DNA from: an uncultured Oscillibacter sp.
GTDB lineage: Bacteria > Bacillota > Clostridia > Oscillospirales > Oscillospiraceae
Reading direction: 5' to 3'
NCBI RefSeq assembly: GCF_910579365.1
Contig: NZ_CAJTUX010000018.1
Coordinates: forward strand, 1 to 41,452
Length of the DNA: 41,452 bases
Position numbers and translations under genes: made by a program. Every line of letters starts with the position of its first letter. Positions within the stretch are counted from its first letter, which is position 1. This document shows positions 16,581 to 23,715 of the stretch, in pieces. The notes beneath the pieces were generated by a model. It saw only the letters and a list, made by a program, of their open reading frames with translations. It was not told where the DNA came from and did no database searches.

Positions 16581-17065
16581 AGCGGCACTATATCCCCGTC
16601 ACCGCCGGGGTCCCCGGGGTGAACGAGAGCCAGAGGGCTATCATTCGCAAGGCCGTCCGCACGGCGCTGGCGGCGGAGGGGGTGGATTTTCCCTGTGAAG
16701 TGGACGTGCTTGTCACCGGCGACGAGGAGATCCGGGCCCTGAACCGGGAGACCCGGCAGGTGGACAAGTCCACAGATGTGCTGAGCTTCCCGGCCTTCGA
16801 CCTTTGCCCGGGGGAGCTGCCGGGACCGGAGGACGCGGACCCCGGCACAGGGCTGGTGCCCCTGGGGGACATGATGATTTCCCTGGAGCATGTGGCGGCC
16901 CAGGCGAAGGAGTACGGGCACTCGAACCGGCGGGAGCTGGGCTACCTGGTGGTCCACTCGGTGCTGCATCTGCTGGGGTACGATCACATGGACGAGGGAC
17001 CGATGAAGGCGCAGATGCGGGAACGGGAGGAGGCCATCCTGGGGGAGCTTGGAATCACGCGGTAG
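16577..17065 (+). CDS. ybeY: Endoribonuclease YbeY (rRNA maturation factor)
   Basis: A 162-residue YbeY metalloprotease-fold RNase involved in 16S rRNA 3'-end maturation and ribosome quality control. The zinc motif HxxxHxxGYDH is complete with His127, His131 and His137. The upstream DKSTDVLSFP motif of the family is at 63-72. Start codon overlap with phoH implies coupled translation. An insertion around residues 74-94 (LCPGELPGPEDADPGTG) is somewhat longer than in short homologues. Confidence 0.96.
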   Translation: MKRHYIPVTAGVPGVNESQRAIIRKAVRTALAAEGVDFPCEVDVLVTGDEEIRALNRETRQVDKSTDVLSFPAFDLCPGELPGPEDADPGTGLVPLGDMMISLEHVAAQAKEYGHSNRRELGYLVVHSVLHLLGYDHMDEGPMKAQMREREEAILGELGITR

Positions 17066-17323
17066 TCAGGCCCGGAGGGAATCGGACAGCCCCTGCCCGG
17101 TGCGGAGGCCCGGGAGAAGGGCGTCAGATTGCCGTCCGTCTGCCAAGGCGGGAGCCATCCGGCATCCCAGCCGCAAAAAACCGCCAAGGCAGCGGCAGCG
17201 GAAAGAGGAGAAAGCCGATTCGACATCCACCCCCCCCGCCCGCCAGGGCGATCGCCCACCCCCATCCGGCGGATGGATAACCGAATCCCCCGGCATTGCA
17301 TAAGCTAAACCGAGGTGATTCAA
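17066..17323. other. Gene-free stretch after ybeY
   Basis: These 258 bases hold no credible reading frame on either strand. They contain short homopolymer runs (eight C, six A), a CCATCCG/CGGATGG mini-hairpin near 17267-17281 and the ribosome site of the next gene. In many Firmicutes dgkA, cdd and era follow ybeY here, and none is present. Confidence 0.6.
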
Positions 17324-17653
17324 ATGCTTCTACTGCAAGACGGCGTCATAGCCTTCTTATCCGCCGTAGGCCTGACCACGATTGTCTGGGCCGCCGCCGG
17401 GGCCCTGCTCCGCATCGGCGGCCGCCCGGCCATCCCGGGCCTTTTGCTGGTTCTCCCCCTCCGGGGCGAGGCTCTGGCCATGGAGGCGGACGTCCGGGAG
17501 CTCCGCCGGGTCCAGGGGGGCCTTCCCGGGGCGAAAATCATTCTGGCGGACTGCGGCCTCACCGCCGACGGTCAGGCCCTGGCCCGCTATCTGGCGGCGC
17601 GGGAGAAAAACGCCGCCCTGGTCCCCGCAGGGGAGATTGCCGCGGAACTCTGA
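17324..17653 (+). CDS. Small single-pass membrane protein, unknown
   Basis: A 109-residue protein. An N-terminal helix (about residues 8-28, FLSAVGLTTIVWAAAGALL) anchors a small cytoplasmic domain with a beta-strand pattern GLLLVLPLRG and KIILADCGLTADGQALARYLAAR. The ATG at 17324 follows AGGTGA by five bases. It lies 36 nt upstream of recD2 on the same strand and may be co-transcribed. The soluble part vaguely recalls the start of a nucleotide-sugar enzyme fold, but I recognise no family. Confidence 0.72.
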   Translation: MLLLQDGVIAFLSAVGLTTIVWAAAGALLRIGGRPAIPGLLLVLPLRGEALAMEADVRELRRVQGGLPGAKIILADCGLTADGQALARYLAAREKNAALVPAGEIAAEL

Positions 17654-17689
17654 GTCCGCCTGGAACGCGAAAAAGAGAGGACATTCCAA

Positions 17690-19897
17690 ATGGAAGAGCA
17701 AATCTGCCGGGAGGGCACGGTACATAGCGTCATCTTTCAAAACGCTGAAAACGGCTATACGGTCCTCCGCCTCCTTACCGAGGAGGGGGAGGTCGTCACC
17801 GTGGTGGGGTGCATCCCCTGCGTGGCCCCCGGCGAACATCTCACCGTCTCCGGCGTCTGGGAACAGCACCCCCAGCACGGAGAGCAGCTCCGGGGACTGG
17901 AGATGGAGCGGAGCCTGCCGGAGGAGGAGGAGGAAATTTTCAGCTACCTCTCCTCCGGCGTCATCAAGGGCGTGGGCCCCGCCACCGCCCGGAACATCGT
18001 GAGCCGCTTCGGGCCGGAGACCTTCGACATACTGGAGACCGCCCCGGAGCGTCTGGCCACGGTGAAGGGCGTCACCCATCGGAAGGCCCAGGAGATTGCC
18101 GAGGGTTTCCGGCGGCACATGGGCCTGCGGCGGCTGATGGCTTTTCTGGCCCGGTATCAGCTGCCCCCGGTGCTGGCCATGCGCCTGCGCCAGCAGTACG
18201 GGGACGCCGCTCTGGAAAAGCTGCGGGAGAATCCCTACCTTCTGGCGGGGGACGGCTGCGGCGTGGAGTTCTCCGTCGCCGACGAGATCGCGCTGAGCAT
18301 GGGCTTCGAGGCGGACAGCGGGCAGCGGCTGGAGGCGGCGGTGAGCTTTGAGCTGGGCCACAATGAGAACAACGGCCACGTCTTCCTGCCCCGGAACAAG
18401 CTCATTGCCGCCACGGCCCAGCTGCTGGAGTGCGGCGCGGACCGGCCGGAGCTGGCCCTGGACGCCTTGATTGACCGGGGAGTGGTGGTGCAGGAGCGGG
18501 TGGCCAACGTGGACGCCTGCTACCTCCGGCGGCTGTGGGAGGCGGAGGTCTCCGTGAAGCAGCGGCTGGGGGCCCTGCTGGCCGCCGTGCCGGAGGGCCG
18601 GGTCTCCGCCGCCCGGACTGTGGACGAGCTGGAGCGGACCCAGGGCGTCACCTACGCCCCCCAGCAGAGAAAGGCCGTGGAGCTGGCGGCCAGGGAGAGC
18701 GTGCTGATTCTCACCGGCGGCCCCGGCACCGGCAAAACCACCACCGTCCGGGGCATCGTGGCCCTCTTCCAAAAGATGGGGCTGGATACGGTCCTGGCGG
18801 CCCCCACGGGCCGGGCGGCCAAGCGCATGAGCGAGCTCACCGGCATGGAGGCCCAGACGGTTCACCGCCTCCTGGGAATGAGCTGGAACGAGGACGCCCG
18901 GCAGGTGACCTTCTCCAAGACGGAGAAGGAGCCCCTGGAGGCCGGCGCCGTCGTGGTGGATGAGATGTCCATGGTGGACCTGCCCCTGTTTTCGGCGCTG
19001 CTCCGGGCCCTGCGGCCCGGGACCCGGCTGGTGCTGGTGGGGGACGCGGACCAGCTGCCCTCCGTGGGGGCGGGAAACGTGTTCTCGGACCTCATCCGCA
19101 GCGGACGGGTGGAGACGGTCTTCCTGCGGGAGGTCTTCCGCCAGGCGGAGCAGTCCGCCATCATTCGCAACGCCCACACGGTGAATCAGGGGGGCTCGCC
19201 GGACCTGGCGAATAACCAGGGGGACTTCTTCTTCCTCTGCCGCCGGGACCCGGAGCGGGCGGTGAACACGCTGGTGGAGCTGTGCGAAACCCGCCTGCCG
19301 GAGAACATGGGCATTCCTGCGGACCAGATTCAGGTGCTGACCCCCACCCGGAAGGGCCCCACCGGCACGGGGAATCTGAACCGCCGCCTTCAGGAGGCGC
19401 TGAACCCCAAGGCCCCGGGGAAGCGGGAGCTGCTGTGGGGAGAGCGGCTTTTCCGGGAGGGGGACCGGGTGATGCAGACCCGGAACGACTACGACGTGGT
19501 GTGGGAAAAAGAGGACGGAACCGTGGGCACGGGGATGTTCAACGGGGACGTGGGAAGAATTGTGAAGATCGACGACTCCGGCGAGTGGCTGGAGCTGGAC
19601 TTCGACGGGCGGCGGGCCGTCTACGGCGCGGAGCAGCTGAACGAGGTGGACCTGGCCTTCGCCCAGACGGTACACAAGGCCCAGGGCAGCGAGTACCGCT
19701 GTGTGGTGCTGGCGGCGATGCCGGCGGCCCCGTCCCTGATGGTGCGGGGAGTGCTGTACACGGCCCTGACCCGGGCCAGGGAGCTGCTGGTGGCCGTGGG
19801 GGACGACGCGGCCATCCGGGCCATGGCGGCCAACGACCGCCAGCAGCGCCGCTACTCCGGCCTCCGGTGGAGGCTGGCGCAGAGAGACGCGGAGTGA
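17690..19897 (+). CDS. recD2: SF1B DNA helicase RecD2
   Basis: A 735-residue RecD2/YrrC helicase, an ATP-driven 5'-3' DNA translocase used in replication-fork maintenance and repair without RecBC. The N-terminal OB-like domain (residues 1-85) is followed by helix-hairpin-helix repeats including GVIKGVGPATARNIV and the helicase core. The core has Walker A GGPGTGKTTT at about 343-352, Walker B VVVDEMSM, QLPSVGAGNV, and the C-terminal motif VHKAQGSEY with ALTRARELL. Length and domain order match Gram-positive RecD2 rather than RecBCD RecD. AGAGAGG lies upstream of the ATG. Confidence 0.95.
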   Translation: MEEQICREGTVHSVIFQNAENGYTVLRLLTEEGEVVTVVGCIPCVAPGEHLTVSGVWEQHPQHGEQLRGLEMERSLPEEEEEIFSYLSSGVIKGVGPATARNIVSRFGPETFDILETAPERLATVKGVTHRKAQEIAEGFRRHMGLRRLMAFLARYQLPPVLAMRLRQQYGDAALEKLRENPYLLAGDGCGVEFSVADEIALSMGFEADSGQRLEAAVSFELGHNENNGHVFLPRNKLIAATAQLLECGADRPELALDALIDRGVVVQERVANVDACYLRRLWEAEVSVKQRLGALLAAVPEGRVSAARTVDELERTQGVTYAPQQRKAVELAARESVLILTGGPGTGKTTTVRGIVALFQKMGLDTVLAAPTGRAAKRMSELTGMEAQTVHRLLGMSWNEDARQVTFSKTEKEPLEAGAVVVDEMSMVDLPLFSALLRALRPGTRLVLVGDADQLPSVGAGNVFSDLIRSGRVETVFLREVFRQAEQSAIIRNAHTVNQGGSPDLANNQGDFFFLCRRDPERAVNTLVELCETRLPENMGIPADQIQVLTPTRKGPTGTGNLNRRLQEALNPKAPGKRELLWGERLFREGDRVMQTRNDYDVVWEKEDGTVGTGMFNGDVGRIVKIDDSGEWLELDFDGRRAVYGAEQLNEVDLAFAQTVHKAQGSEYRCVVLAAMPAAPSLMVRGVLYTALTRARELLVAVGDDAAIRAMAANDRQQRRYSGLRWRLAQRDAE

Positions 19898-19902
19898 TAA
19901 GC

Positions 19903-19928
19903 GGACGCCGCCGGAACAGACGGCGTCC
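19903..19928 (+). terminator. Hairpin after recD2
   Basis: An 8-bp GC-rich stem (19903-19910 with 19921-19928) begins five bases after the recD2 stop, with no T run after it. Termination is plausible but not proven. Confidence 0.4.
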
Positions 19929-20068
19929 TCCAAAGGGTTTGCGGGGTTCCGGATAACGGATAACCGCTCTGGCATGGAAGGTTTATCGTGTTTTGCGATG
20001 GACCTTTTTTGCTGTGGACCTGTATGGGTCCCTTCAAGAAAAGGTTCCTCCATAGAATAAAGAAAAAT

Positions 20069-20088
20069 GAACCCAAACGGGTTCTTTT
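20069..20088 (+). terminator. Short terminator-like hairpin in the leader of the XRE gene
   Basis: GAACCC (20069-20074) pairs with GGGTTC (20079-20084) across an AAAC loop and is followed by TTTT, only a few bases before the ribosome site of the regulator gene. It could be a weak terminator or an attenuator. Confidence 0.4.
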
Positions 20089-20099
20089 GTGAGGTAATT

Positions 20100-20360
20100 A
20101 TGGAGGAACAAAAAATCAAGCAGGATATCTGCATTGGCGCGAACATCCGGGCTATCCGCAAGGAAAGGGGACTGAAACAGACTGAACTGGTGAGTTTGCT
20201 GCAATTGGAAGGCGCTTCGATGACCAGGGAGGCCCTGGTCAAAATCGAGCGCGGCAAGCAGCATATCCAGGCGTCTCAGCTGCGGACGATCAAGCGCGTA
20301 CTGGGCACCACCTATGAAGAGCTGCTGGAGCGGCGGAGCGCGCCGGGGCCGAAGGCATGA
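20100..20360 (+). CDS. XRE-family helix-turn-helix regulator
   Basis: An 86-residue single-domain DNA-binding protein. The Cro/C1 HTH runs through IGANIRAIRKERGLKQTELV, then ASMTREALVKIERGKQHI and the final helix LRTIKRVLGTTYEELL. The ATG at 20100 has GAGGT four to five bases upstream. It overlaps comFC by four bases (ATGA), so the two are translated together. Codon use is somewhat less GC-rich than its neighbours and its leader is AT-rich, which may reflect acquisition. The target is unknown and may be its own promoter. Confidence 0.88.
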   Translation: MEEQKIKQDICIGANIRAIRKERGLKQTELVSLLQLEGASMTREALVKIERGKQHIQASQLRTIKRVLGTTYEELLERRSAPGPKA

Positions 20361-21034
20361 GGGTCTGGAGCGGTCTGCTGGACCTCTTCTTCCCGCCGAA
20401 GTGCCCCTTTTGCGGCAAGGTGCGGGACGCCGCAGGCGGCTGCCCGGCCTGTCTGGACGCGCTTGCGCGGACCGGGGAGGAGCGCGCCGTCCGGGAGCTG
20501 GCCCCCGGCCTCCGGTGCGCCGCGCCGCTCTGGTATGAGGGCGCCGTCCGGGAGGCCATTCTCCGCTTCAAGTTTCGCGGAGGCGTGTCCGCCGCCGGAC
20601 CTCTGGGGGAGCAGATCGCCCAGACGGCGGCGGAGCACTTCGACGGCGAGTTCGACGGGGTGACCTGGGTCCCCGTCAGCTCCAAGCGCCTTCGCCGCCG
20701 GGGCTATGACCAGGCCCGCCTTCTGGCGGAGAGCGCCTGCAAGCTCTGGGGCGCGGAGCCGGAGCCCCTGCTCCGCAAGGTCCGGGATAACCCCGCCCAG
20801 TCTGGGCTGGAGAACGCCGCCCGGCGAAGGGAGAATGTCCGGGGCGTCTACGAGGCGTTGGGCAGCCTCTCCGGAAGGCGGATTCTCCTCATCGACGATG
20901 TGTGCTCCACCGGGTCCACCCTGGTTTCCGCCGCCGGGGCCCTTCGGAAGGCGGGCGCGGCGGGAGTGGTCTGCGCCGCAGCGGCGTTTCCCAGGCCGGA
21001 GGAGGAAAACAGGGGAGAAAAAGCGAAAGAATAG
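20357..21034 (+). CDS. comFC: ComF family amidophosphoribosyltransferase-like protein
   Basis: A 225-residue ComFC homologue. A zinc ribbon CPFC...CPAC (Cys16, 19, 29, 32) is followed by a phosphoribosyltransferase domain with RRGYDQARLLA and the PRPP-binding loop ILLIDDVCSTGSTL at about 176-189. ComFC helps DNA uptake during natural transformation in Bacillus and Helicobacter, although the family is also widespread in non-competent bacteria. The start overlaps the XRE stop. The mreB promoter begins right after its stop codon. Confidence 0.92.
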   Translation: MRVWSGLLDLFFPPKCPFCGKVRDAAGGCPACLDALARTGEERAVRELAPGLRCAAPLWYEGAVREAILRFKFRGGVSAAGPLGEQIAQTAAEHFDGEFDGVTWVPVSSKRLRRRGYDQARLLAESACKLWGAEPEPLLRKVRDNPAQSGLENAARRRENVRGVYEALGSLSGRRILLIDDVCSTGSTLVSAAGALRKAGAAGVVCAAAAFPRPEEENRGEKAKE

Positions 21035-21036
21035 AC

Positions 21037-21065
21037 TTGCATTCTGAGGGAACTGTCGGTATAAT
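21037..21065 (+). promoter_or_regulatory. SigA promoter of mreB
   Basis: -35 TTGCAT (21037-21042), 17-bp spacer, -10 TATAAT (21060-21065), starting two bases after the comFC stop codon. Confidence 0.82.
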
Positions 21066-21090
21066 GTACCTTGTAACTTTATGGAATCCC

Positions 21091-21106
21091 AGGCGGTTTT
21101 CCGCCT
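21091..21106 (+). promoter_or_regulatory. Hairpin in the mreB leader
   Basis: AGGCGG (21091-21096) pairs with CCGCCT (21101-21106) around a TTTT loop, followed by ATCATCTTTT. In the roughly 70-nt mreB leader this could act as a weak attenuator; no leader peptide is seen. Confidence 0.35.
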
Positions 21107-21144
21107 ATCATCTTTTGAACATCAGATAAATGGAGGAATTGCCC

Positions 21145-22164
21145 ATGGCAAAGGACATCGGTATCGACCTTGGTACCGCTTCGGTTTTGGTATTTGTAAG
21201 AGGAAAGGGCATCGTTTTGAACGAGCCTTCCGTGGTCGCACTGGATAAAAACACCGGAAAGCTGCTGAAGGTGGGTTCCGAGGCCCAGGCCATGCTGGGC
21301 CGCACCCCCGGCAACATCATCGCCATCCGCCCTCTGCGGGAGGGCGTCATTTCCGACTACGACATGACGGAGCGGATGCTCCGGGAGTTCATTCACAAGG
21401 TGGCGGGGGTCTCCGTCTTCAAGCCCCGGGTCATCATCTGCGTGCCCTCCGGCATCACGGAGGTGGAAGAGCGCGCCGTCATCGACGCGGGCATCCAGGC
21501 CGGAGCCCGGAAGGTCTATCTCATTGAGGAGCCCGTGGCCGCGGCCATCGGCGCGGGCATCGACATCGCCAAGCCCGACGGGCACATGGTGGTGGACATC
21601 GGCGGCGGCACGGCGGACATCGCCGTCATCTCCCTGGGCGGCGTGGTGGAGTCCGCCTCTATCAAGATCGCCGGCGACCAGCTCAACGAGGCCGTGGTGA
21701 AGTATATGCGCCGCAAGCACAACCTCCTGGTCGGTGAGCGCACCGCCGAGGAGATGAAAAAGCAGATCGGCTGCGTCTTCCCCAAGGACGAGGAGGAGGT
21801 CATGGACGTGAAGGGCCGGTGCCTCCTGACGGGCCTTCCCAAGGTGGTGGCCGTCAGCTCCACGGAGATGATGGACGCTTTTGAGGAGCCGGTGGAGCGC
21901 ATTATGGAGGCTATCCACTCCGTGCTGGAGCGGACCCCGCCGGAGCTGGTGGCGGACATCTCCACCAACGGCATCGTCATGACCGGCGGCGGCAGCCTGG
22001 TGTCCGGTTTCGACCGGCTGGTGACGGCCCGGACGGGCATTCATACCATGATCGCCGACGAGGCGATTTCCTGCGTGGCCCTGGGCACCGGCATGAGCCT
22101 GGAGACCCTGAACAACATGCAGGAGGGCACCATGAATCTCAGCCGCCGGAAGCAGATGAGCTGA
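21145..22164 (+). CDS. mreB: Rod-shape-determining actin homologue MreB/Mbl
   Basis: A 339-residue bacterial actin that forms membrane-bound filaments and organises lateral cell-wall synthesis. Landmarks are the phosphate-1 loop IGIDLGTASVLVFV, the adenosine-site VVDIGGGTADIAVIS, EEPVAAAIGAG, and GIVMTGGGSLVSGF near the C-terminus. The ATG at 21145 is chosen because GGAGGA sits seven bases before it; the ATG at 21130 lacks a ribosome site. mreC and mreD do not follow, which fits an Mbl or second MreB paralogue. Confidence 0.94.
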   Translation: MAKDIGIDLGTASVLVFVRGKGIVLNEPSVVALDKNTGKLLKVGSEAQAMLGRTPGNIIAIRPLREGVISDYDMTERMLREFIHKVAGVSVFKPRVIICVPSGITEVEERAVIDAGIQAGARKVYLIEEPVAAAIGAGIDIAKPDGHMVVDIGGGTADIAVISLGGVVESASIKIAGDQLNEAVVKYMRRKHNLLVGERTAEEMKKQIGCVFPKDEEEVMDVKGRCLLTGLPKVVAVSSTEMMDAFEEPVERIMEAIHSVLERTPPELVADISTNGIVMTGGGSLVSGFDRLVTARTGIHTMIADEAISCVALGTGMSLETLNNMQEGTMNLSRRKQMS

Positions 22165-22181
22165 AAGCGAGCGAAACAAAA

Positions 22182-22208
22182 GCCCGCCGGACAAGCAGTC
22201 CGGCGGGC
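22182..22208. repeat. 28-nt hairpin repeat, copy 1
   Basis: An 11-bp stem (22182-22192 with 22198-22208) around an AAGCA loop, identical in sequence to copy 2 at 22367-22393; one more A on the left is shared. It lies 18 nt after the mreB stop and has no T run. Confidence 0.85.
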
Positions 22209-22265
22209 GCGCAGCGTCAAAAGACGCGGAAAGACGGATTCGACGGGAAGGAAGAGAGTTACGAG

Positions 22266-22294
22266 AGGAACCCAGGAGGGGTTCCTTTCGTTTT
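22266..22294 (+). terminator. Terminator downstream of mreB
   Basis: AGGAACCC (22266-22273) pairs with GGGTTCCT (22279-22286), extendable by two weak pairs, and is followed by TTCGTTTT. It is the most conventional terminator among the hairpins in this stretch. Confidence 0.7.
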
Positions 22295-22303
22295 CAATCT
22301 GAA

Positions 22304-22330
22304 GTTTTTCAAGCCTCTGGTTTGAAAAAC
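22304..22330. repeat. AT-rich inverted repeat in the post-mreB hairpin array
   Basis: A 9-bp stem GTTTTTCAA (22304-22312) with TTGAAAAAC (22322-22330). Its composition is unlike the GC-rich hairpins on both sides. Confidence 0.6.
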
Positions 22331-22333
22331 TCG

Positions 22334-22367
22334 CTCCGGTTGGCGAAAAACGTTTCGCCGGCCGGAG
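22334..22367. repeat. Long inverted repeat in the post-mreB hairpin array
   Basis: A 15-bp stem (22334-22348 with 22353-22367) with two adjacent G-U pairs and an AACG loop, directly abutting copy 2 of the 28-nt hairpin. Confidence 0.65.
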
Positions 22368-22393
22368 CCCGCCGGACAAGCAGTCCGGCGGGC
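22367..22393. repeat. 28-nt hairpin repeat, copy 2
   Basis: Second copy of the 11-bp stem with AAGCA loop (22367-22377 with 22383-22393), 185 bp from copy 1. Here it is followed by TTT, so it could terminate transcription. Confidence 0.85.
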
Positions 22394-22413
22394 TTTGCGG
22401 CAGGAGGCGCGCG

Positions 22414-22704
22414 ATGGATCAATTGGAACGCATTGCCCATATGGAGGGAATTTTGAACCGGGGCAGGGAGGCGGTGGACGCCCTGGAACAGGCCCTGGAG
22501 GACTATGCCGCCGTCCGGGAGGAGCTGGCGGAACTGGATGCCTATTACAGCGGGGACCTGTGGCGGCGGGACTATGACGACGACGCCGCGGGACGGATTC
22601 CCAAGGACCTGAAACGGGGCGTCCTCTCGGAGGACGCGGTCTATGACCTTCTCACGGACCGCGACCGTCTGCGCGGACGCCTGGAGGAGCTGGGGAGGGA
22701 CTAA
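22414..22704 (+). CDS. DUF4298 domain-containing protein
   Basis: A 96-residue soluble, very acidic protein. It is mostly coiled/helical with MDQLERIAHMEGILNR at the start, then YYSGDLWRRDYDDDAAGRIP and RGVLSEDAVYDLL, the pattern of the DUF4298 family of unknown function. AGGAGG precedes the ATG by six bases. It overlaps the convergent CmpB-type gene by four bases at their stop codons. Confidence 0.85.
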   Translation: MDQLERIAHMEGILNRGREAVDALEQALEDYAAVREELAELDAYYSGDLWRRDYDDDAAGRIPKDLKRGVLSEDAVYDLLTDRDRLRGRLEELGRD

Positions 22705-23711
22705 TCCTTCCCCAGCCTTTTCAGCGTCTCCAGCGTTTCGGCAAAGTCCTTGGCGGTGGCGGAGGGATGGGCCCGCAGAAGGCGGAGAGAGCAGTGATAG
22801 GGCGCGGAGGAGCGGTTTTGCAGGGCGGCCTCCCGCTGGCGGACCCGGCGGATGACCTCCTCCAGCTCCGACCGGCGCGCCTCCAGGTCCTCGGGCTTCA
22901 GGTCGGGCAGGTCCTCCAGATGGTTCCGGCAGGTCTCCAGAGCGCCGGAGATGGTGGAGAGAATCTCCAGTTTGGAGGCGGTGAGGCGGCGGAGGGAGGC
23001 TTCCACCCGCTCCGTCCGGGCCAGGCGGCGCTCCTCCCGCTCCTCCTCCATCCGCTTTTGGAGCAGCAGCTTCTCCAGCTCCGTTTTCTCCCGGAAGCGG
23101 CGGAGATCATCCCTGGCGAAGGCGGCGTAGACCTCCGCCCGTTTCGCCAGGCGGCGCAGGTCCTCGTTCTCCTCGGCGGCCCGGGCCAGCAGGTCCCGCA
23201 GGTCCAGGGCGGCCTGGACGGAGCGCACCGCGTCCACGGTAAACGCGGCGGTGAGAAGGAAGGCCAGGGGGTCCACGCACAGGGCGGGAACCCGGGCCAG
23301 CAGCCGGGCGATGGGGGGATGGACAAACCGCACCAGCAGGATGGAGAAGAAGCCCCAGGCGATGGAACTGGTGAGGCAGATGTGACCGTTGAGGTTGAAC
23401 TTCTGATTGGAGTAGTCCCAGTAACGGACCTTGAAAATCCGCTCCATCACGTCGCCGGTGGCGTACTCCAGAACCGTGGCGGCCAGCATGCCGAAGAGCC
23501 AGACCAGCCGGAGGTCCTTTGCCACGGGGATGGTGGCCAGAAGGATGAGAATGGCCCCGGAGCCATAGATGGGCAGCAGGGGGCCGTGGAGAAAGCCCCG
23601 GTTCACCCAGCGCCGCTGGCAGAGGGAGACATAGCAGGACTCCCAGACCCAGCCGCAGAAGCAGTAGAAGAAAAACAGCAGGACCCACTGGCCCGTGGTG
23701 TAGACGTGCAT
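22701..23711 (-). CDS. CmpB-type putative membrane protein with long coiled-coil tail
   Basis: A 336-residue protein. The N-terminal half (about residues 5-165) has four to five membrane helices with the FYCFCGWVWESCYVS and GPLLPIYGSGAI motifs of the family annotated as putative ABC transporter permease (CmpB, PF06541). The C-terminal half is a highly charged coiled coil of about 150 residues rich in Glu and Arg. No transporter ATPase lies nearby, so a transport role is doubtful. GAGGAG precedes the ATG by seven bases. It starts four bases after hemW ends, so both are one operon. Confidence 0.82.
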   Translation of the reverse strand: MHVYTTGQWVLLFFFYCFCGWVWESCYVSLCQRRWVNRGFLHGPLLPIYGSGAILILLATIPVAKDLRLVWLFGMLAATVLEYATGDVMERIFKVRYWDYSNQKFNLNGHICLTSSIAWGFFSILLVRFVHPPIARLLARVPALCVDPLAFLLTAAFTVDAVRSVQAALDLRDLLARAAEENEDLRRLAKRAEVYAAFARDDLRRFREKTELEKLLLQKRMEEEREERRLARTERVEASLRRLTASKLEILSTISGALETCRNHLEDLPDLKPEDLEARRSELEEVIRRVRQREAALQNRSSAPYHCSLRLLRAHPSATAKDFAETLETLKRLGKD

Positions 23712-23715
23712 GCGC

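Noticed and set aside
16984..17301. Minus-strand frame in the gap after ybeY, including a hydrophobic stretch near 17200
   Set aside because: No ribosome site, overlaps ybeY antisense, and composition resembles random translation of GC-rich DNA.
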